From Amycolatopsis vancoresmycina (lineage in GTDB: Bacteria > Actinomycetota > Actinomycetes > Mycobacteriales > Pseudonocardiaceae), in the NCBI RefSeq assembly GCF_000716785.1, contig NZ_JNYY01000006.1, forward strand, positions 496,001-560,000: a stretch of DNA of 64,000 bases, given 5' to 3'. The notes below the pieces were generated by a model, which saw only the letters and a list, made by a program, of their open reading frames with translations, ran no database searches and was not told the DNA's origin. The position numbers were made by a program, and so were the translations under genes. Of the stretch, positions 8,056 through 16,208 are shown one piece after another; within the stretch, counting starts at the first letter, position 1; every line of letters begins with the position of its first letter.

Positions 8056-9183
8056 CTACGGAGCGGTCCAGCCGCGCTGGTCGCCGCCGGAGCGGGACGC
8101 GCCGTTGAGCCGCATCTTCGCCGCCTCGGCCCGCTCGCGCTCGGCCAGCTCGGCGTGCAGCTCGCGCAGCAGCGCCCGGTCGCGCTCGCTCAGGCTGGGG
8201 TCGTCCAGGTCCAGCGCCGGCAGCTCGACGACCTCGTGCATCGACGGCTTGCCGATCGCGATCTCGCGGCCCTTCTCCGGGTCCTCGGCCAGCGCCTGCC
8301 GCAGCTGCGCCACCTCGGCCGGGGTCAGGTCGGCGGTGCGCTCCGCCCGCGTCTCCGACCGCGCCTTGCGGGGCGGCTCGGCGGCGGGCGGCGGCGACAC
8401 GATCGGCACCACCGGGGCGACCGGCTCGGCCGGCGCCGTCGTGGTGCTGCTCGACCGCATGCTGTGCCTGCTGCCCGACTCCGCGACCGGCTCCGAGTTC
8501 ACCGGGGCCGACGGCTTCGCGGGCTCCGGGCGGTACGTCGACGCGGGCGCCGACGTGCTCCCGGTCACCCACGCCGGCGACGAGGCCGCCGAAGCGGCCT
8601 GGTGGTACTCGGAGTGCGCGACGCCCGGACCGCTGACCTCGACGACCGAGTGGATGCCGGCCCGGCGCAGTGCCGTGTCGACGCGGAAGGCGACGGCGGG
8701 CGGGTTGCCCTCCGGCCCCAGCTCGACGAGCACCACGCGCTGCGGCAGCGCGCCCGGCACGCTGCCGGCCGGGGTGTTGCGCCACACCGCGTGCACCGAC
8801 CGGACGTCCGGCAGCACCTGCAGCGTCCGGTCGAGCGCCTCGGCGATGCCGAACTCCGGGGAGTTCTCGCCGGTGAACCGGTGCGTGTTGACCGGCTCGG
8901 CCTCGTCGACCAGCAGGTCGTTCGCCAGCGTCGCGTCCGACCGGCTCATCTCGAGGACCAGCGCGAGCTCGCGCTGCTCGGCGGAGCTGACCGGGATCCG
9001 GCCCGCGATGAGCGTGCCGGTGGTCAGCTCGACCGCCTCGTCGATGTGGGCCCGGGCGATCAGCTCACGCGCTTCGGTGAGCGCGCTGTCGTCGATCCGG
9101 CCCGCCAGGGCCAGCAACAGGTTGTGCAGGCGCAGGGGCACCGAGAACCCGTCCATGGGCGGGCCGTCGTGGACCTCCACCAT
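8056..9183 (-). CDS. Hypothetical protein, low-complexity linker
   Basis: 375 residues, not recognised. A hydrophilic N-terminal ~185 residues contains VEVSGPGVAHSEYHQ. It is followed by a Ser/Pro/Ala-rich disordered stretch (about 190-265) and a charged helical C-terminal part (LTPAEVAQLRQALAEDPEKG, then SERDRALLRELHAELAER). There is no signal peptide or membrane segment. ATG 9183 has GGGAGGGAGC just upstream. It is co-directional with RidA and the 208-aa gene and ends at the terminator 8009-8040. Probably lineage-restricted. Confidence 0.7.
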   Translation of the reverse strand: MVEVHDGPPMDGFSVPLRLHNLLLALAGRIDDSALTEARELIARAHIDEAVELTTGTLIAGRIPVSSAEQRELALVLEMSRSDATLANDLLVDEAEPVNTHRFTGENSPEFGIAEALDRTLQVLPDVRSVHAVWRNTPAGSVPGALPQRVVLVELGPEGNPPAVAFRVDTALRRAGIHSVVEVSGPGVAHSEYHQAASAASSPAWVTGSTSAPASTYRPEPAKPSAPVNSEPVAESGSRHSMRSSSTTTAPAEPVAPVVPIVSPPPAAEPPRKARSETRAERTADLTPAEVAQLRQALAEDPEKGREIAIGKPSMHEVVELPALDLDDPSLSERDRALLRELHAELAERERAEAAKMRLNGASRSGGDQRGWTAP

Positions 9184-9219
9184 TGCCTTGCTCCCTCCCA
9201 GCTCGCTGGCGGGCGAGCG

Positions 9220-9846
9220 TTATGCGGCTACTAGCCGGTTCCCCGTCACCGCGCCCACGCAGACCAGCTCTGAGTCGGCCAGCGCGGCCCGGTGGTACCC
9301 CGGCAGGTCGAAGCGCGGCGGGATGACCTCGACGCTGGGCTCTTCGTCACCCAGGACCCGCAACACGCGCTGCAGTTCGCCCGTCAACCTCGGCAAGCCG
9401 GCCTGCGCGGTGATGAGCAGGACGCGCTTGGCGGTCCCCTGCCCGACCACACCGACGTGTCGCCAGCTCTGCCGCACTTCCCCCACGTCCGGGCGACCCC
9501 GCAACGTTGCGTGGATCAGAACGGACACGGAGTCGACCGAGTTAACCCATTCGGGCGCACTCGACGTGAATGTGTACCGGTTCTCGGAGACGTCGTCTAC
9601 CCCCAGGGTCGAACTGACCTGGTGCCAGTCGGCGCCGTGCGGGATCAGCCCGGCCACGAGCAGGCGGTACTCCGTCTGGTCGAGGTCAATCCTGTGCTTA
9701 AGCAAAGACCTCGGCAGGGTCCGGGCGAGGGTGCCCATGGCGCCCTCGCCGAGCCAGTCGCGGAACCGCCACAGCAGCTGGTCGGGCAGCCGCCCGGCCA
9801 GCCGGAGCAGCAGCTCGTGCGTGGACTGCTCGATGTCCGGGTCCAT
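9220..9846 (-). CDS. Hypothetical protein
   Basis: 208 residues, family not recognised. It begins DIEQSTHELLLRLAGRLPDQLLWRFRDW and later has VGVVGQGTAKRVLLITAQAGLP, a buried beta-strand pattern, but no motif that gives a function. Its ATG overlaps the RidA stop by one base (TGATG), implying translational coupling. It is followed by the 375-aa gene after 36 bases. It lies where mycobacteria place the MBL hydrolase next to RidA. Confidence 0.75.
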   Translation of the reverse strand: MDPDIEQSTHELLLRLAGRLPDQLLWRFRDWLGEGAMGTLARTLPRSLLKHRIDLDQTEYRLLVAGLIPHGADWHQVSSTLGVDDVSENRYTFTSSAPEWVNSVDSVSVLIHATLRGRPDVGEVRQSWRHVGVVGQGTAKRVLLITAQAGLPRLTGELQRVLRVLGDEEPSVEVIPPRFDLPGYHRAALADSELVCVGAVTGNRLVAA

Positions 9847-10301
9847 CACTGCACCTCCACGATCAATTCGACCTCCACCGGCGAGCCGATGGGCAGCTCC
9901 GCGACGCCGACCGCCGAGCGGGCGTGGATGCCCGCGTCGCCGAAGACCTCGCCGAGCAGCTCGGACGCGCCGTTGACGACCGCGGGCTGGCCGGTGAAGC
10001 CCTCCGCGGAAGCCACGAAGCCGACAACCTTGACGATCCGCGTGACGTTGTCAATGCCCACCAGCGAGTGCACGGCCGCGAGCGCGTTGAGCGCCGACGT
10101 GCGGGCGTGGCCCTTCGCCTCTTCGGGGCTGATCTCCGCGCCGACCTTGCCGGTCGCGGCGAGCACGCCGTCGACGAAGGGCAGCTGGCCGGAGGTGTAG
10201 ACGTGGTGGCCGCTCTGGACGGCGGGCACGTAGGCGGCCAGCGGAGCGGCCACGCCGGGCAGCTCGATGCCGAGTTCCTTCAGCCGTTCGCTCCAGCTCA
10301 C
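9846..10301 (-). CDS. RidA/YjgF-family protein (Rv3678c-like)
   Basis: 151 residues of the RidA (enamine/imine deaminase) superfamily. The family pattern is clear: SGQLPFVDG near residue 37, a middle NALAAVHSLVG, and HARSAVGVAELPIGSPVEVELIVEV at the C-terminus, where the Arg binds the carboxylate of the imine in active members. The GTG start lies 4 bases after the DUF4177 stop. These proteins remove reactive 2-aminoacrylate-like intermediates made by PLP enzymes. Whether this paralogue is catalytically active is not known. Confidence 0.85.
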   Translation of the reverse strand: MSWSERLKELGIELPGVAAPLAAYVPAVQSGHHVYTSGQLPFVDGVLAATGKVGAEISPEEAKGHARTSALNALAAVHSLVGIDNVTRIVKVVGFVASAEGFTGQPAVVNGASELLGEVFGDAGIHARSAVGVAELPIGSPVEVELIVEVQ

Positions 10302-10305
10302 CGGG

Positions 10306-10467
10306 TCAGCCCTTCGGACGCTTGAGGTAGGCGACGTGCTGCTCGCCGCTCGGGTTCGGCAGCACGGTGACCAGCTCCCAGCCGTCCTCGCCCCACTGGT
10401 CGAGGATCTGCTTCGTCGCGTGGATCAGGAGGGGGACGGTCGCGTACTCCCACTTGGTGGCGCTCAT
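10306..10467 (-). CDS. DUF4177 protein (Rv3678A-like)
   Basis: 53 residues beginning MSATKWEYATVPLL and containing QILDQWGEDGWELVTV, the DUF4177 signature (EYA..P...W..GWELV). Function unknown. It is conserved between the RidA gene and the divergent ArsA-like pair in mycobacteria and other actinobacteria. It is the first gene of the minus-strand run DUF4177-RidA-208 aa-375 aa. The ATG at 10467 is preferred over upstream codons because the domain starts there. Confidence 0.8.
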   Translation of the reverse strand: MSATKWEYATVPLLIHATKQILDQWGEDGWELVTVLPNPSGEQHVAYLKRPKG

Positions 10468-10610
10468 GAACCGGGAGCGTAACCAAGCGGGCAAGGGCGG
10501 CGGGGGCCACCGCCGGGAAACGGGCCACGACGCGCCGGGGTGTGGTCCATCTCACGCCGGCCCGGTGCGCTTCGCGGCGGCACGGCGGGTGGTGCCCGGC
10601 TTGGGAAGCC

Positions 10611-10733
10611 GCGAATGACTCATTCGCGGCGCCGGAGGTCCCGAATGAGTCATTCGCGACACCGGAGGTCCCGAATGAGTCATTCGCGACACCGGAGGTC
10701 CCGAATGAGTCATTCGCGACACCGGCCGGGCGC
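10611..10733. repeat. Four tandem 30-bp units with GAATGAnTCATTC palindrome
   Basis: The 13-bp palindrome GAATGA(C/G)TCATTC occurs at 10613-10625, 10643-10655, 10673-10685 and 10703-10715, exactly 30 bp apart. The spacing sequence is nearly identical (GCGACACCGGAGGTCCC). The first unit has C at the palindrome centre, the other three G. The array lies just upstream of the promoter of the small membrane protein and the ArsA pair. A two-unit array with the same period follows the pair at 13151-13193. Confidence 0.9.
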
Positions 10734-10739
10734 TAGCGT
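10734..10739 (+). promoter_or_regulatory. -10 box (TAGCGT) of the small membrane protein
   Basis: TAGCGT directly abuts the last repeat unit and lies 7 bases before GTG 10747, so the repeats occupy the -35 and upstream region of this promoter. Confidence 0.5.
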
Positions 10740-10746
10740 GGGTGCC

Positions 10747-10995
10747 GTGGAGACGTGGCGCGTGATCGCGACGGCGCTGCTCGCGGCGGCCGGGCTGCCC
10801 CTGGTGCTCGTCGTGATGGCGAAGGTGCGGGACCGGACGCAGAGTTCCGGCCAGGTCGCCCTGGGCGGCGTGATCACCTTCACGCTGCTGGTCGTGCTCG
10901 GTGTGCTCACCCTCACGGTGCTGCCCGGGCTGGTCGCCTGGGTGCTGGTCGCGGCGGTCGCCGCTGCGGTCAGCGTCATGCTGCTGGCCAGCTGA
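10747..10995 (+). CDS. Small membrane protein with two TM segments
   Basis: 82 residues with two or three hydrophobic segments (VIATALLAAAGLPLVLVVMA; VITFTLLVVLGVLTLTVLPGLVAWVLVAAVAAAV) separated by KVRDRTQSSGQ. Function unknown. GTG 10747 follows a TAGCGT box by 7 bases. An in-frame GTG at 10738 overlaps that box and is less likely. The frame stays open further upstream only because it reads through the 30-bp repeats. The ArsA gene begins 21 bases downstream with its own -10. Confidence 0.65.
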   Translation: METWRVIATALLAAAGLPLVLVVMAKVRDRTQSSGQVALGGVITFTLLVVLGVLTLTVLPGLVAWVLVAAVAAAVSVMLLAS

Positions 10996-11004
10996 GCGCT
11001 GATT

Positions 11005-11010
11005 TAGGGT
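11005..11010 (+). promoter_or_regulatory. -10 box (TAGGGT) of the first ArsA-like gene
   Basis: TAGGGT lies 6 bases before GTG 11017. A GAAG in the spacer could also act as a weak ribosome-binding site. Confidence 0.45.
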
Positions 11011-11016
11011 GAAGAA

Positions 11017-12024
11017 GTGACCATTCCCCATGCCGGCTGGACCGACGAGCTTGCCCGCGCCCGGCTGCACTTCGTCACCGGCAAGGGCGGCACCGGCAAG
11101 ACGACGCTCGCCGCCGCGCTCGGCCTCGCGCTCGCCCGCGAAGGCCGTCGCGTGCTGCTCATCGAGGTCGAGGGCCGCCAGGGCATCGCCCAGCTCTTCG
11201 ACACCGAGCCGCTGCCGTACGCCGAGCAGCGCATCGCGTCCGTCCCCGGCGGGGGCGAGCTGCGCGCGCTGCACATCGACGTCGAAGCCGCGCTGCTCGA
11301 GTACTTCGAGATGTTCTACAACCTCGGCTTCGCCGGCCGGACGCTGCGGCGGATGGGCGCGATCGAGTTCGCCACCACGCTCGCGCCGGGCCTGCGGGAC
11401 GTCCTGCTCACCGGGAAGATCAAGGAGTGCGTCGGCCGCACCGAGTCCGACGGGCGGCACACCTACGACGCCGTCGTCGTCGACTCGCCGCCGACCGGCC
11501 GGGTCGTCAAGTTCCTCGACGTCACCAAGGCGCTGACCGACCTGGCGAAGACCGGCCCGATCCGCGGCCAGGCCGAAGGCGTCGTGCGGCTGCTGCACTC
11601 CGGCGAGACCGCCGTGCACCTGGCGACGCTGCTGGAGGAGATGCCGGTCCGCGAGACCGTCGAGGCCGTGGCCGAGCTCGACGGCGCCGACCTGCGCCCG
11701 GGCGCGGTGCTGGTCAACCGGGTCCGGCCGCCGCGGCTGCCGGCCCGCTCGGTGACCGCCGCCGCGGACGGGCGCGTCGACGCCTCCCGCGTCCGCGACG
11801 GGCTGGCGTCGGCCGGGCTGAAGCTGCCGGAGGACACCCTGGAAGCGCTGGTCGAGGAGACCGTCGAGCACGCCGTGCGGGTCGCCGCCGAGCAGCGGGC
11901 GCGGGAACAGCTCGCCGAGGCCGACCTGCCGACCCTGGAGCTGCCGGACCTGACCGAGGGCGTCGACGTCGCGGCCCTCTACGACCTGGCGGAAGCCCTG
12001 ACCGACCAGGGGGTGCGGTTGTGA
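11017..12024 (+). CDS. ArsA/GET3-like ATPase (Rv3679-like)
   Basis: 335 residues of the ArsA/Get3 branch of P-loop ATPases. The deviant Walker A GKGGTGKTT spans residues 22-30, and VVVDSPPTGRVVKFLD is the switch II region. It forms a pair with the next gene, whose GTG overlaps its TGA (GTGA). In mycobacteria the two proteins form one anion-pump-like or membrane-protein-handling ATPase. Arsenite-binding cysteines typical of true ArsA are not evident, so arsenic transport is unlikely. Confidence 0.9.
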   Translation: MTIPHAGWTDELARARLHFVTGKGGTGKTTLAAALGLALAREGRRVLLIEVEGRQGIAQLFDTEPLPYAEQRIASVPGGGELRALHIDVEAALLEYFEMFYNLGFAGRTLRRMGAIEFATTLAPGLRDVLLTGKIKECVGRTESDGRHTYDAVVVDSPPTGRVVKFLDVTKALTDLAKTGPIRGQAEGVVRLLHSGETAVHLATLLEEMPVRETVEAVAELDGADLRPGAVLVNRVRPPRLPARSVTAAADGRVDASRVRDGLASAGLKLPEDTLEALVEETVEHAVRVAAEQRAREQLAEADLPTLELPDLTEGVDVAALYDLAEALTDQGVRL

Positions 12025-13130
12025 CCACCATCGACATCGACGCGCTGCTCGACGACCCGGAAAGCCGGGTGATCGTCTGCTGCGGCTCCGGCGGCGTCGG
12101 CAAGACGACGACGGCCGCGGCACTGGCCCTGCGCGCGGCCGAGCGCGGGCGGCAGACCGTGGTGCTGACGATCGACCCCGCCCGGCGGCTGGCGCAGGCG
12201 CTCGGCCTGCGCGAACTCGGCAACCACCCGCGGCAGGTGCAGGTCGACGGCTTCGAGCCCAAGGGCGAGCTGTGGGCGATGATGCTGGACATGCGCCGCA
12301 CGTTCGACGACATGGTGCGCGTGCACGCCGGGCCCGAACGCGCCGAGCAGCTGCTGCAGAACCCTTTCTACCAAACGATTTCCACGTCGTTCTCCGGCAC
12401 GCAGGAGTACATGGCGATGGAGAAGCTCGGCCAGCTCGCGGCCACCGGCGAGTGGGACCTGATCATCGTCGACACCCCGCCGAGCCGGTCCGCATTGGAC
12501 TTCCTGGACGCGCCGACGCGGCTGTCGTCCGCTTTGGACGGCCGGATGATCCGGCTGCTGACGGCACCGGCGAAGGCCGGCGGCTGGGGCCTGCGCAAGG
12601 TGGTCAACGCCGGGTTCTCGATGTTCGCCAAGGCGGTGTCGACGATCATCGGCGGCCAGTTGCTGACCGACGCGTCGGCGTTCATGCAGGCGTTCGACAG
12701 CATGTTCGGCGGCTTCCGCGAGCGCGCCCGCAAGACGGCGGAGCTGCTGCGCTCGTCGGGGACGTCGTTCCTGGTGGTGGCGGCCCCGGAGCCGGACGCG
12801 CTGCGGGAGGCGTCCTACTTCGTCGAGCGCCTGTCGGCCGAGTCGATGCCGCTGGCCGGGCTGATCGCGAACCGGACGCACCCGGTGCTGGCCTCGCTGT
12901 CGGGCGCCGAAGCGCTGGCCGCCGCCGAGGCGCTGCAGAACGCGCCGCTGGCCGAGGCGGTGCTGCGGCTGCACGCGGACCGCGTCGAGCTGGCGGCCCG
13001 CGAGGAGCGGCTGCTGGCGCGGTTCACGCGGGCCCACCCGGAGGTGGCGCTGGCGAAGGTGCCCGCGCTGGCCGGCGACGTCCACGACCTCGACGGCCTG
13101 CGCAGCATCGGCGTGAAGCTCGCCGGCTGA
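12021..13130 (+). CDS. ArsA/GET3-like ATPase (Rv3680-like)
   Basis: 369 residues. Walker A is GSGGVGKTT at residues 22-30, followed by LTIDPARRLAQALG (typical of the Get3/ArsA switch I area) and LIIVDTPPSRSALDFLDAP (switch II). A hydrophobic, Met/Phe-rich middle (FSMFAKAVSTIIGG) resembles the client-binding helices of Get3 proteins. The start GTG 12021 overlaps the previous stop. The pair is bracketed by GAATGAnTCATTC repeats. In M. tuberculosis the homologous pair and the adjacent whiB4/ponA2 genes are linked to envelope and stress tolerance. Confidence 0.9.
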   Translation: MTTIDIDALLDDPESRVIVCCGSGGVGKTTTAAALALRAAERGRQTVVLTIDPARRLAQALGLRELGNHPRQVQVDGFEPKGELWAMMLDMRRTFDDMVRVHAGPERAEQLLQNPFYQTISTSFSGTQEYMAMEKLGQLAATGEWDLIIVDTPPSRSALDFLDAPTRLSSALDGRMIRLLTAPAKAGGWGLRKVVNAGFSMFAKAVSTIIGGQLLTDASAFMQAFDSMFGGFRERARKTAELLRSSGTSFLVVAAPEPDALREASYFVERLSAESMPLAGLIANRTHPVLASLSGAEALAAAEALQNAPLAEAVLRLHADRVELAAREERLLARFTRAHPEVALAKVPALAGDVHDLDGLRSIGVKLAG

Positions 13131-13148
13131 GCGCCGCAGCCCGATGTC

Positions 13149-13196
13149 GCGAATGACTCATTCGGGACGTCGGAGGCCGCGAATGAGTCATTCGCG
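13149..13196. repeat. Two 30-bp-spaced GAATGAnTCATTC palindromes
   Basis: GAATGACTCATTC at 13151-13163 and GAATGAGTCATTC at 13181-13193, again 30 bp apart and flanked by CGCG. Same family as the array at 10611-10733. It lies 18 bases after the second ATPase stop. Confidence 0.85.
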
Positions 13197-13229
13197 GCCT
13201 CGGGGGCCTGCGGCCGTGGGCTGAGGGGC

Positions 13230-13263
13230 GCGGGCGGCGCGGCAGCAGGTCCGCGCCGCCCGC
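13230..13263. terminator. GC-rich hairpin between arsA-like pair and whiB
   Basis: 13-bp perfect stem (13230-13242 with 13251-13263) and an 8-base loop between convergent genes. No T-tract, but this is common for actinomycete terminators. Confidence 0.6.
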
Positions 13264-13269
13264 GGCCGC

Positions 13270-13566
13270 TCAGCCCACCTTGACCCGCTCCAGCGCGTTG
13301 CGCTTGGCCGCTTCCAGCAGGTCGGCCCAGCTCTCCACGTCGGGGCGGCGGCGCAGCAGGGCCCGCCGCTCACGTTCGGTCATGCCACCCCAGACGCCGA
13401 AGTTGATCCGGCCGTCGAGCGCTTCGGCGAGGCATTCGGTGCGGACCGGGCAGCCCATGCAGACCGCTTTGGCCCGGTTCTGCTCCGCACCCCGGACGAA
13501 CAGGCCGTCCGGATCGGCGTCCCGGCAGGACGCGTTGATTCGCCAGCTCGACTGGTTGGTTTCCAT
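13270..13566 (-). CDS. whiB4: WhiB-family [4Fe-4S] regulator (WhiB4-like)
   Basis: 98 residues with the WhiB pattern: Cys14, Cys36, Cys39 and Cys45 (C-x2-C-x5-C) ligate an oxygen- and NO-sensitive [4Fe-4S] cluster. FGVWGG at residues 56-61 is the glycine-rich turn, and a basic C-terminal helix (ERERRALLRRRP) binds DNA. The WhiB4 subtype is suggested by length and by position between the ArsA-like pair and the ponA2-like gene, as in M. tuberculosis Rv3681c. It is transcribed opposite to both neighbours. Confidence 0.85.
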   Translation of the reverse strand: METNQSSWRINASCRDADPDGLFVRGAEQNRAKAVCMGCPVRTECLAEALDGRINFGVWGGMTERERRALLRRRPDVESWADLLEAAKRNALERVKVG

Positions 13567-13911
13567 ACCCCCAGCTCCCTACCCTGGTGATCGACGCACC
13601 AGCGGGGGAAAGGCACTGCGCGCCCTGCCCCCGCGAGCGTGTCTCCCTCAGCTCACGTCGGTTACCCGGGCACCTCCCCGGTGCCGGTGCCGCCGTTCGG
13701 ACCAGGCGAGCTCCCACCCGCGTTGATCCATCCGTCGGCTTTTCTTCGTGAGACGTTGACGGACTGTAGGGGCCTTCGGTTCCCCCCGCCAAGACCCAGA
13801 ATGCCTTCCGTTACCAGTTGTCACCGAAGGGGGGCTGTTTTGTCACGGATTTCACCCCCTCGGAGACACGGCGTCACCGGCGCCCGACTCACTCCGGGTA
13901 GCCTGGCCCTC
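13567..13911. promoter_or_regulatory. Divergent whiB/ponA2 intergenic region
   Basis: No gene seen in 345 bp. TAGCCT at 13899-13904 lies 7 bases before GTG 13912 of the PBP gene, as for a leaderless transcript. On the minus strand GGAG sits about 8 bases before the whiB ATG. An 8-bp inverted repeat (CCTTCGGT...ACCGAAGG) flanks about 40 bp around 13780-13840 and could be a regulatory structure. Confidence 0.4.
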
Positions 13912-16098
13912 GTGCGAAAAGCGGATGGTTTGTTCAAGCTCATCGGCCTCTGTCTGCTCGCGGGGGTGCTCGTCGCCGGCATGCTCTTCCCCGTCGTGGG
14001 GGCCGCCGGTGTCATGTCCAACCAGGCCAGCGAGACGGTGGAGAAGACCTCCTCCGACCTCGCCGACATCCCGCCCCCGCTGGTGACGACGGTCACCGAC
14101 AGCACCGGGAAGCCGATCGCGACCCTCTACAGCCAGTACCGGCTGCCGATCACCGAGAACCAGATCAACGAGGCCATGAAGTGGGCCCTCGTCTCGGTCG
14201 AGGACAAGCGGTTCTACGAGCACCACGGCGTCGACTGGCAGGGCACGCTGCGCGCGGCCGTCAGCAACAGCACCGGCGCCGACACCCAGGGCGCCTCGAC
14301 GCTGACCCAGCAGCTCACCAAGAACTACCTGATCAACGTCGTCTACCGGAACGACCCGATCGGCCAGAAGAAGGCCCAGGAGCAGTCGATCTCGCGCAAG
14401 CTGAAGGAAGCGCGGATCGCGATCAACCTCGAGACGAAGCTGAGCAAGCAGCAGATCCTGGCCAACTACCTCAACATCGTCGAGTTCTCCCGGCAGATCT
14501 TCGGCATCGGCGCGGCCGCACACGCGTACTTCGACACGACGCCGGAGAAGCTCACGGTCCCGCAGGCCGCGCTGCTGGCCGGGCTGGTGAACAACCCGAT
14601 CAACAACGACCCGTGGAACCACCCGGACAAGGCCACCGCCCGCCGCAACCTGGTGCTCGACCGGATGGTGGACAACAAGAAGCTGGCGAAGGCCGACGCG
14701 GACCGCTTCAAGGCCGAGCCGCTCGGCGTGGTCGCCGACGGCCCGGCCAAGCCGCCCGCCAACTGCATCGGCGCGGGCCCGGAGGCCGGGTTCTTCTGCC
14801 AGTACGTCGAGGACTACCTGCTCAAGAGCAGCGGGATGACCAAGGACCAGCTCTACTCCGGCGGCTACACGATCAAGAGCACGCTGGACGAGCGGGCCAA
14901 CCACGAGGCGAAGGTCTCGGCGGAGAACCAGGTCAAGAAGACCCAGCCGTACATCGCGAACACGTTGTCCCTGATCAAGCCGGGCAAGGACCGCCACGAG
15001 GTGGTCGCCTTGGCCGCGAACCGGGACTACGGGCAGAACCAGGACGCGGGCCAGACGACGTACACGCTGCCCGCAGGCGTTTACAACACCGGTGGCGCGG
15101 GGTCGACGTTCAAGATCTTCACCACCGCGGCGGCGATGGACAAGGGGATTGCCGGGATCTACTCGCCGATCGACATCCCGGACAAGTACACCTCGCACGT
15201 CTTCACCACCGGGCCCGGCGGGTGCGGTGGCCCGACCGGAAAACCGAGAACGTTCTGGTACTGCGTCGGCAACGCCGGTGACTACAGCAGGCTCGCCAGT
15301 GGTGCGAACATCCAGACGGCGCTGGCGACTTCGCCGAACACCGCGTTCGTCGAACTCGAAGACCGGATCGGCAGCACCGGCCCCGCCGTGGACATGGCGC
15401 ACCGCCTCGGCCTGCGCGACACGATGGCCAGCAGCGCGGCGGGGCGCACGCCTGACCCGAACGCGAACCGGGCCGAGCTGCGGGATCCCCAGTCCAAGTA
15501 CTACGGGCCCCAGGGCAACAGCCCCGGCCTCGGCTCGTTCACCCTCGGCGTGAGCCCGGTCAGCGGCCTCGAAATGGGCAATGTGGCCGCCACCATCCTG
15601 TCCGGCGGCGTCTGGTGCCCGCCGACGCCGATCGCCGGGGTGACCGACCGCAACGGGAAGCCGGTCCCGATCAAGGAAGCCCCGTGTGAGCAGGCGGTGC
15701 CGGAAGGGCTCGCGAACACGCTCGCGGTCGGCATGAGCAAGGACGACCAGCCGGGCGGCGGGACGTCGTTCCAGGCGGCGTCCGCGGCGGGCTGGACGCG
15801 TCCGCTGATCGGCAAGACCGGAACCACGCAGTCGAACGTCTCGGCGGCGTTCGTGGGCGGCACCCCCCAGATCGCCGGCGCGGCCATGACGTTCAAGTTC
15901 GGCGGCGGCCAAGGCGGTATCTGCGACGCCGGACCGGGCCGGGTCAGCCTGTGCCCCGGCGGCCGCGACGGCAACATCTTCGGTGGGCACGCCCCGGCGA
16001 GGACGTGGTTCGGGGCGGTGTCGAACATCCTGGCCGGCCAGCCGGAAGCGCCGCTACCGCAGCCGGACCCGCAGTACATGGGCGGCCCCGGCCGGTAG
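13912..16098 (+). CDS. ponA2: Bifunctional penicillin-binding protein (PonA2-like)
   Basis: 728-residue class A PBP. One N-terminal membrane segment (residues 8-35). The GT51 glycosyltransferase domain has the catalytic Glu in EDKRFYEHHG (97-106) and GASTLTQQLTKN (127-138). The transpeptidase domain has S398-T-F-K, an S-P-N motif, and KTGTTQ near residue 640. It polymerises and cross-links peptidoglycan at the outer membrane face. Unlike M. tuberculosis PonA2, no PASTA domain follows; the chain ends soon after the transpeptidase. Start GTG 13912 fits the -10 at 13899. Position next to whiB and ArsA-like genes is conserved. Confidence 0.92.
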   Translation: MRKADGLFKLIGLCLLAGVLVAGMLFPVVGAAGVMSNQASETVEKTSSDLADIPPPLVTTVTDSTGKPIATLYSQYRLPITENQINEAMKWALVSVEDKRFYEHHGVDWQGTLRAAVSNSTGADTQGASTLTQQLTKNYLINVVYRNDPIGQKKAQEQSISRKLKEARIAINLETKLSKQQILANYLNIVEFSRQIFGIGAAAHAYFDTTPEKLTVPQAALLAGLVNNPINNDPWNHPDKATARRNLVLDRMVDNKKLAKADADRFKAEPLGVVADGPAKPPANCIGAGPEAGFFCQYVEDYLLKSSGMTKDQLYSGGYTIKSTLDERANHEAKVSAENQVKKTQPYIANTLSLIKPGKDRHEVVALAANRDYGQNQDAGQTTYTLPAGVYNTGGAGSTFKIFTTAAAMDKGIAGIYSPIDIPDKYTSHVFTTGPGGCGGPTGKPRTFWYCVGNAGDYSRLASGANIQTALATSPNTAFVELEDRIGSTGPAVDMAHRLGLRDTMASSAAGRTPDPNANRAELRDPQSKYYGPQGNSPGLGSFTLGVSPVSGLEMGNVAATILSGGVWCPPTPIAGVTDRNGKPVPIKEAPCEQAVPEGLANTLAVGMSKDDQPGGGTSFQAASAAGWTRPLIGKTGTTQSNVSAAFVGGTPQIAGAAMTFKFGGGQGGICDAGPGRVSLCPGGRDGNIFGGHAPARTWFGAVSNILAGQPEAPLPQPDPQYMGGPGR

Positions 16099-16110
16099 TC
16101 CCGGGAGCCG

Positions 16111-16147
16111 AGCGGGCCACGGCGTGAATCGCCGTGGCCCGCTTTTT
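16111..16147 (+). terminator. Terminator after ponA2
   Basis: Perfect 14-bp stem (16111-16124 with 16130-16143) with a 5-base loop followed by TTTT: a classical intrinsic terminator 12 bases after the stop. Confidence 0.9.
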
Positions 16148-16208
16148 CGTTCCTGCTCAGCAGTGCCGGATCCCCGCTGCAGGGTCGTGGCCGGTCGACA
16201 GTTCCGGC

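Noticed and set aside
10611..10733. CRISPR-like array
   Set aside because: Repeats and the intervening sequence are both nearly identical, with no variable spacers and no cas genes; it is a tandem repeat.
10540..10746. N-terminal extension of the small membrane protein with repeated MSHSRHRR units
   Set aside because: The repeated peptide arises only because the 30-bp DNA repeat is a multiple of three; the leaderless start at 10747 and the -10 box explain the gene.
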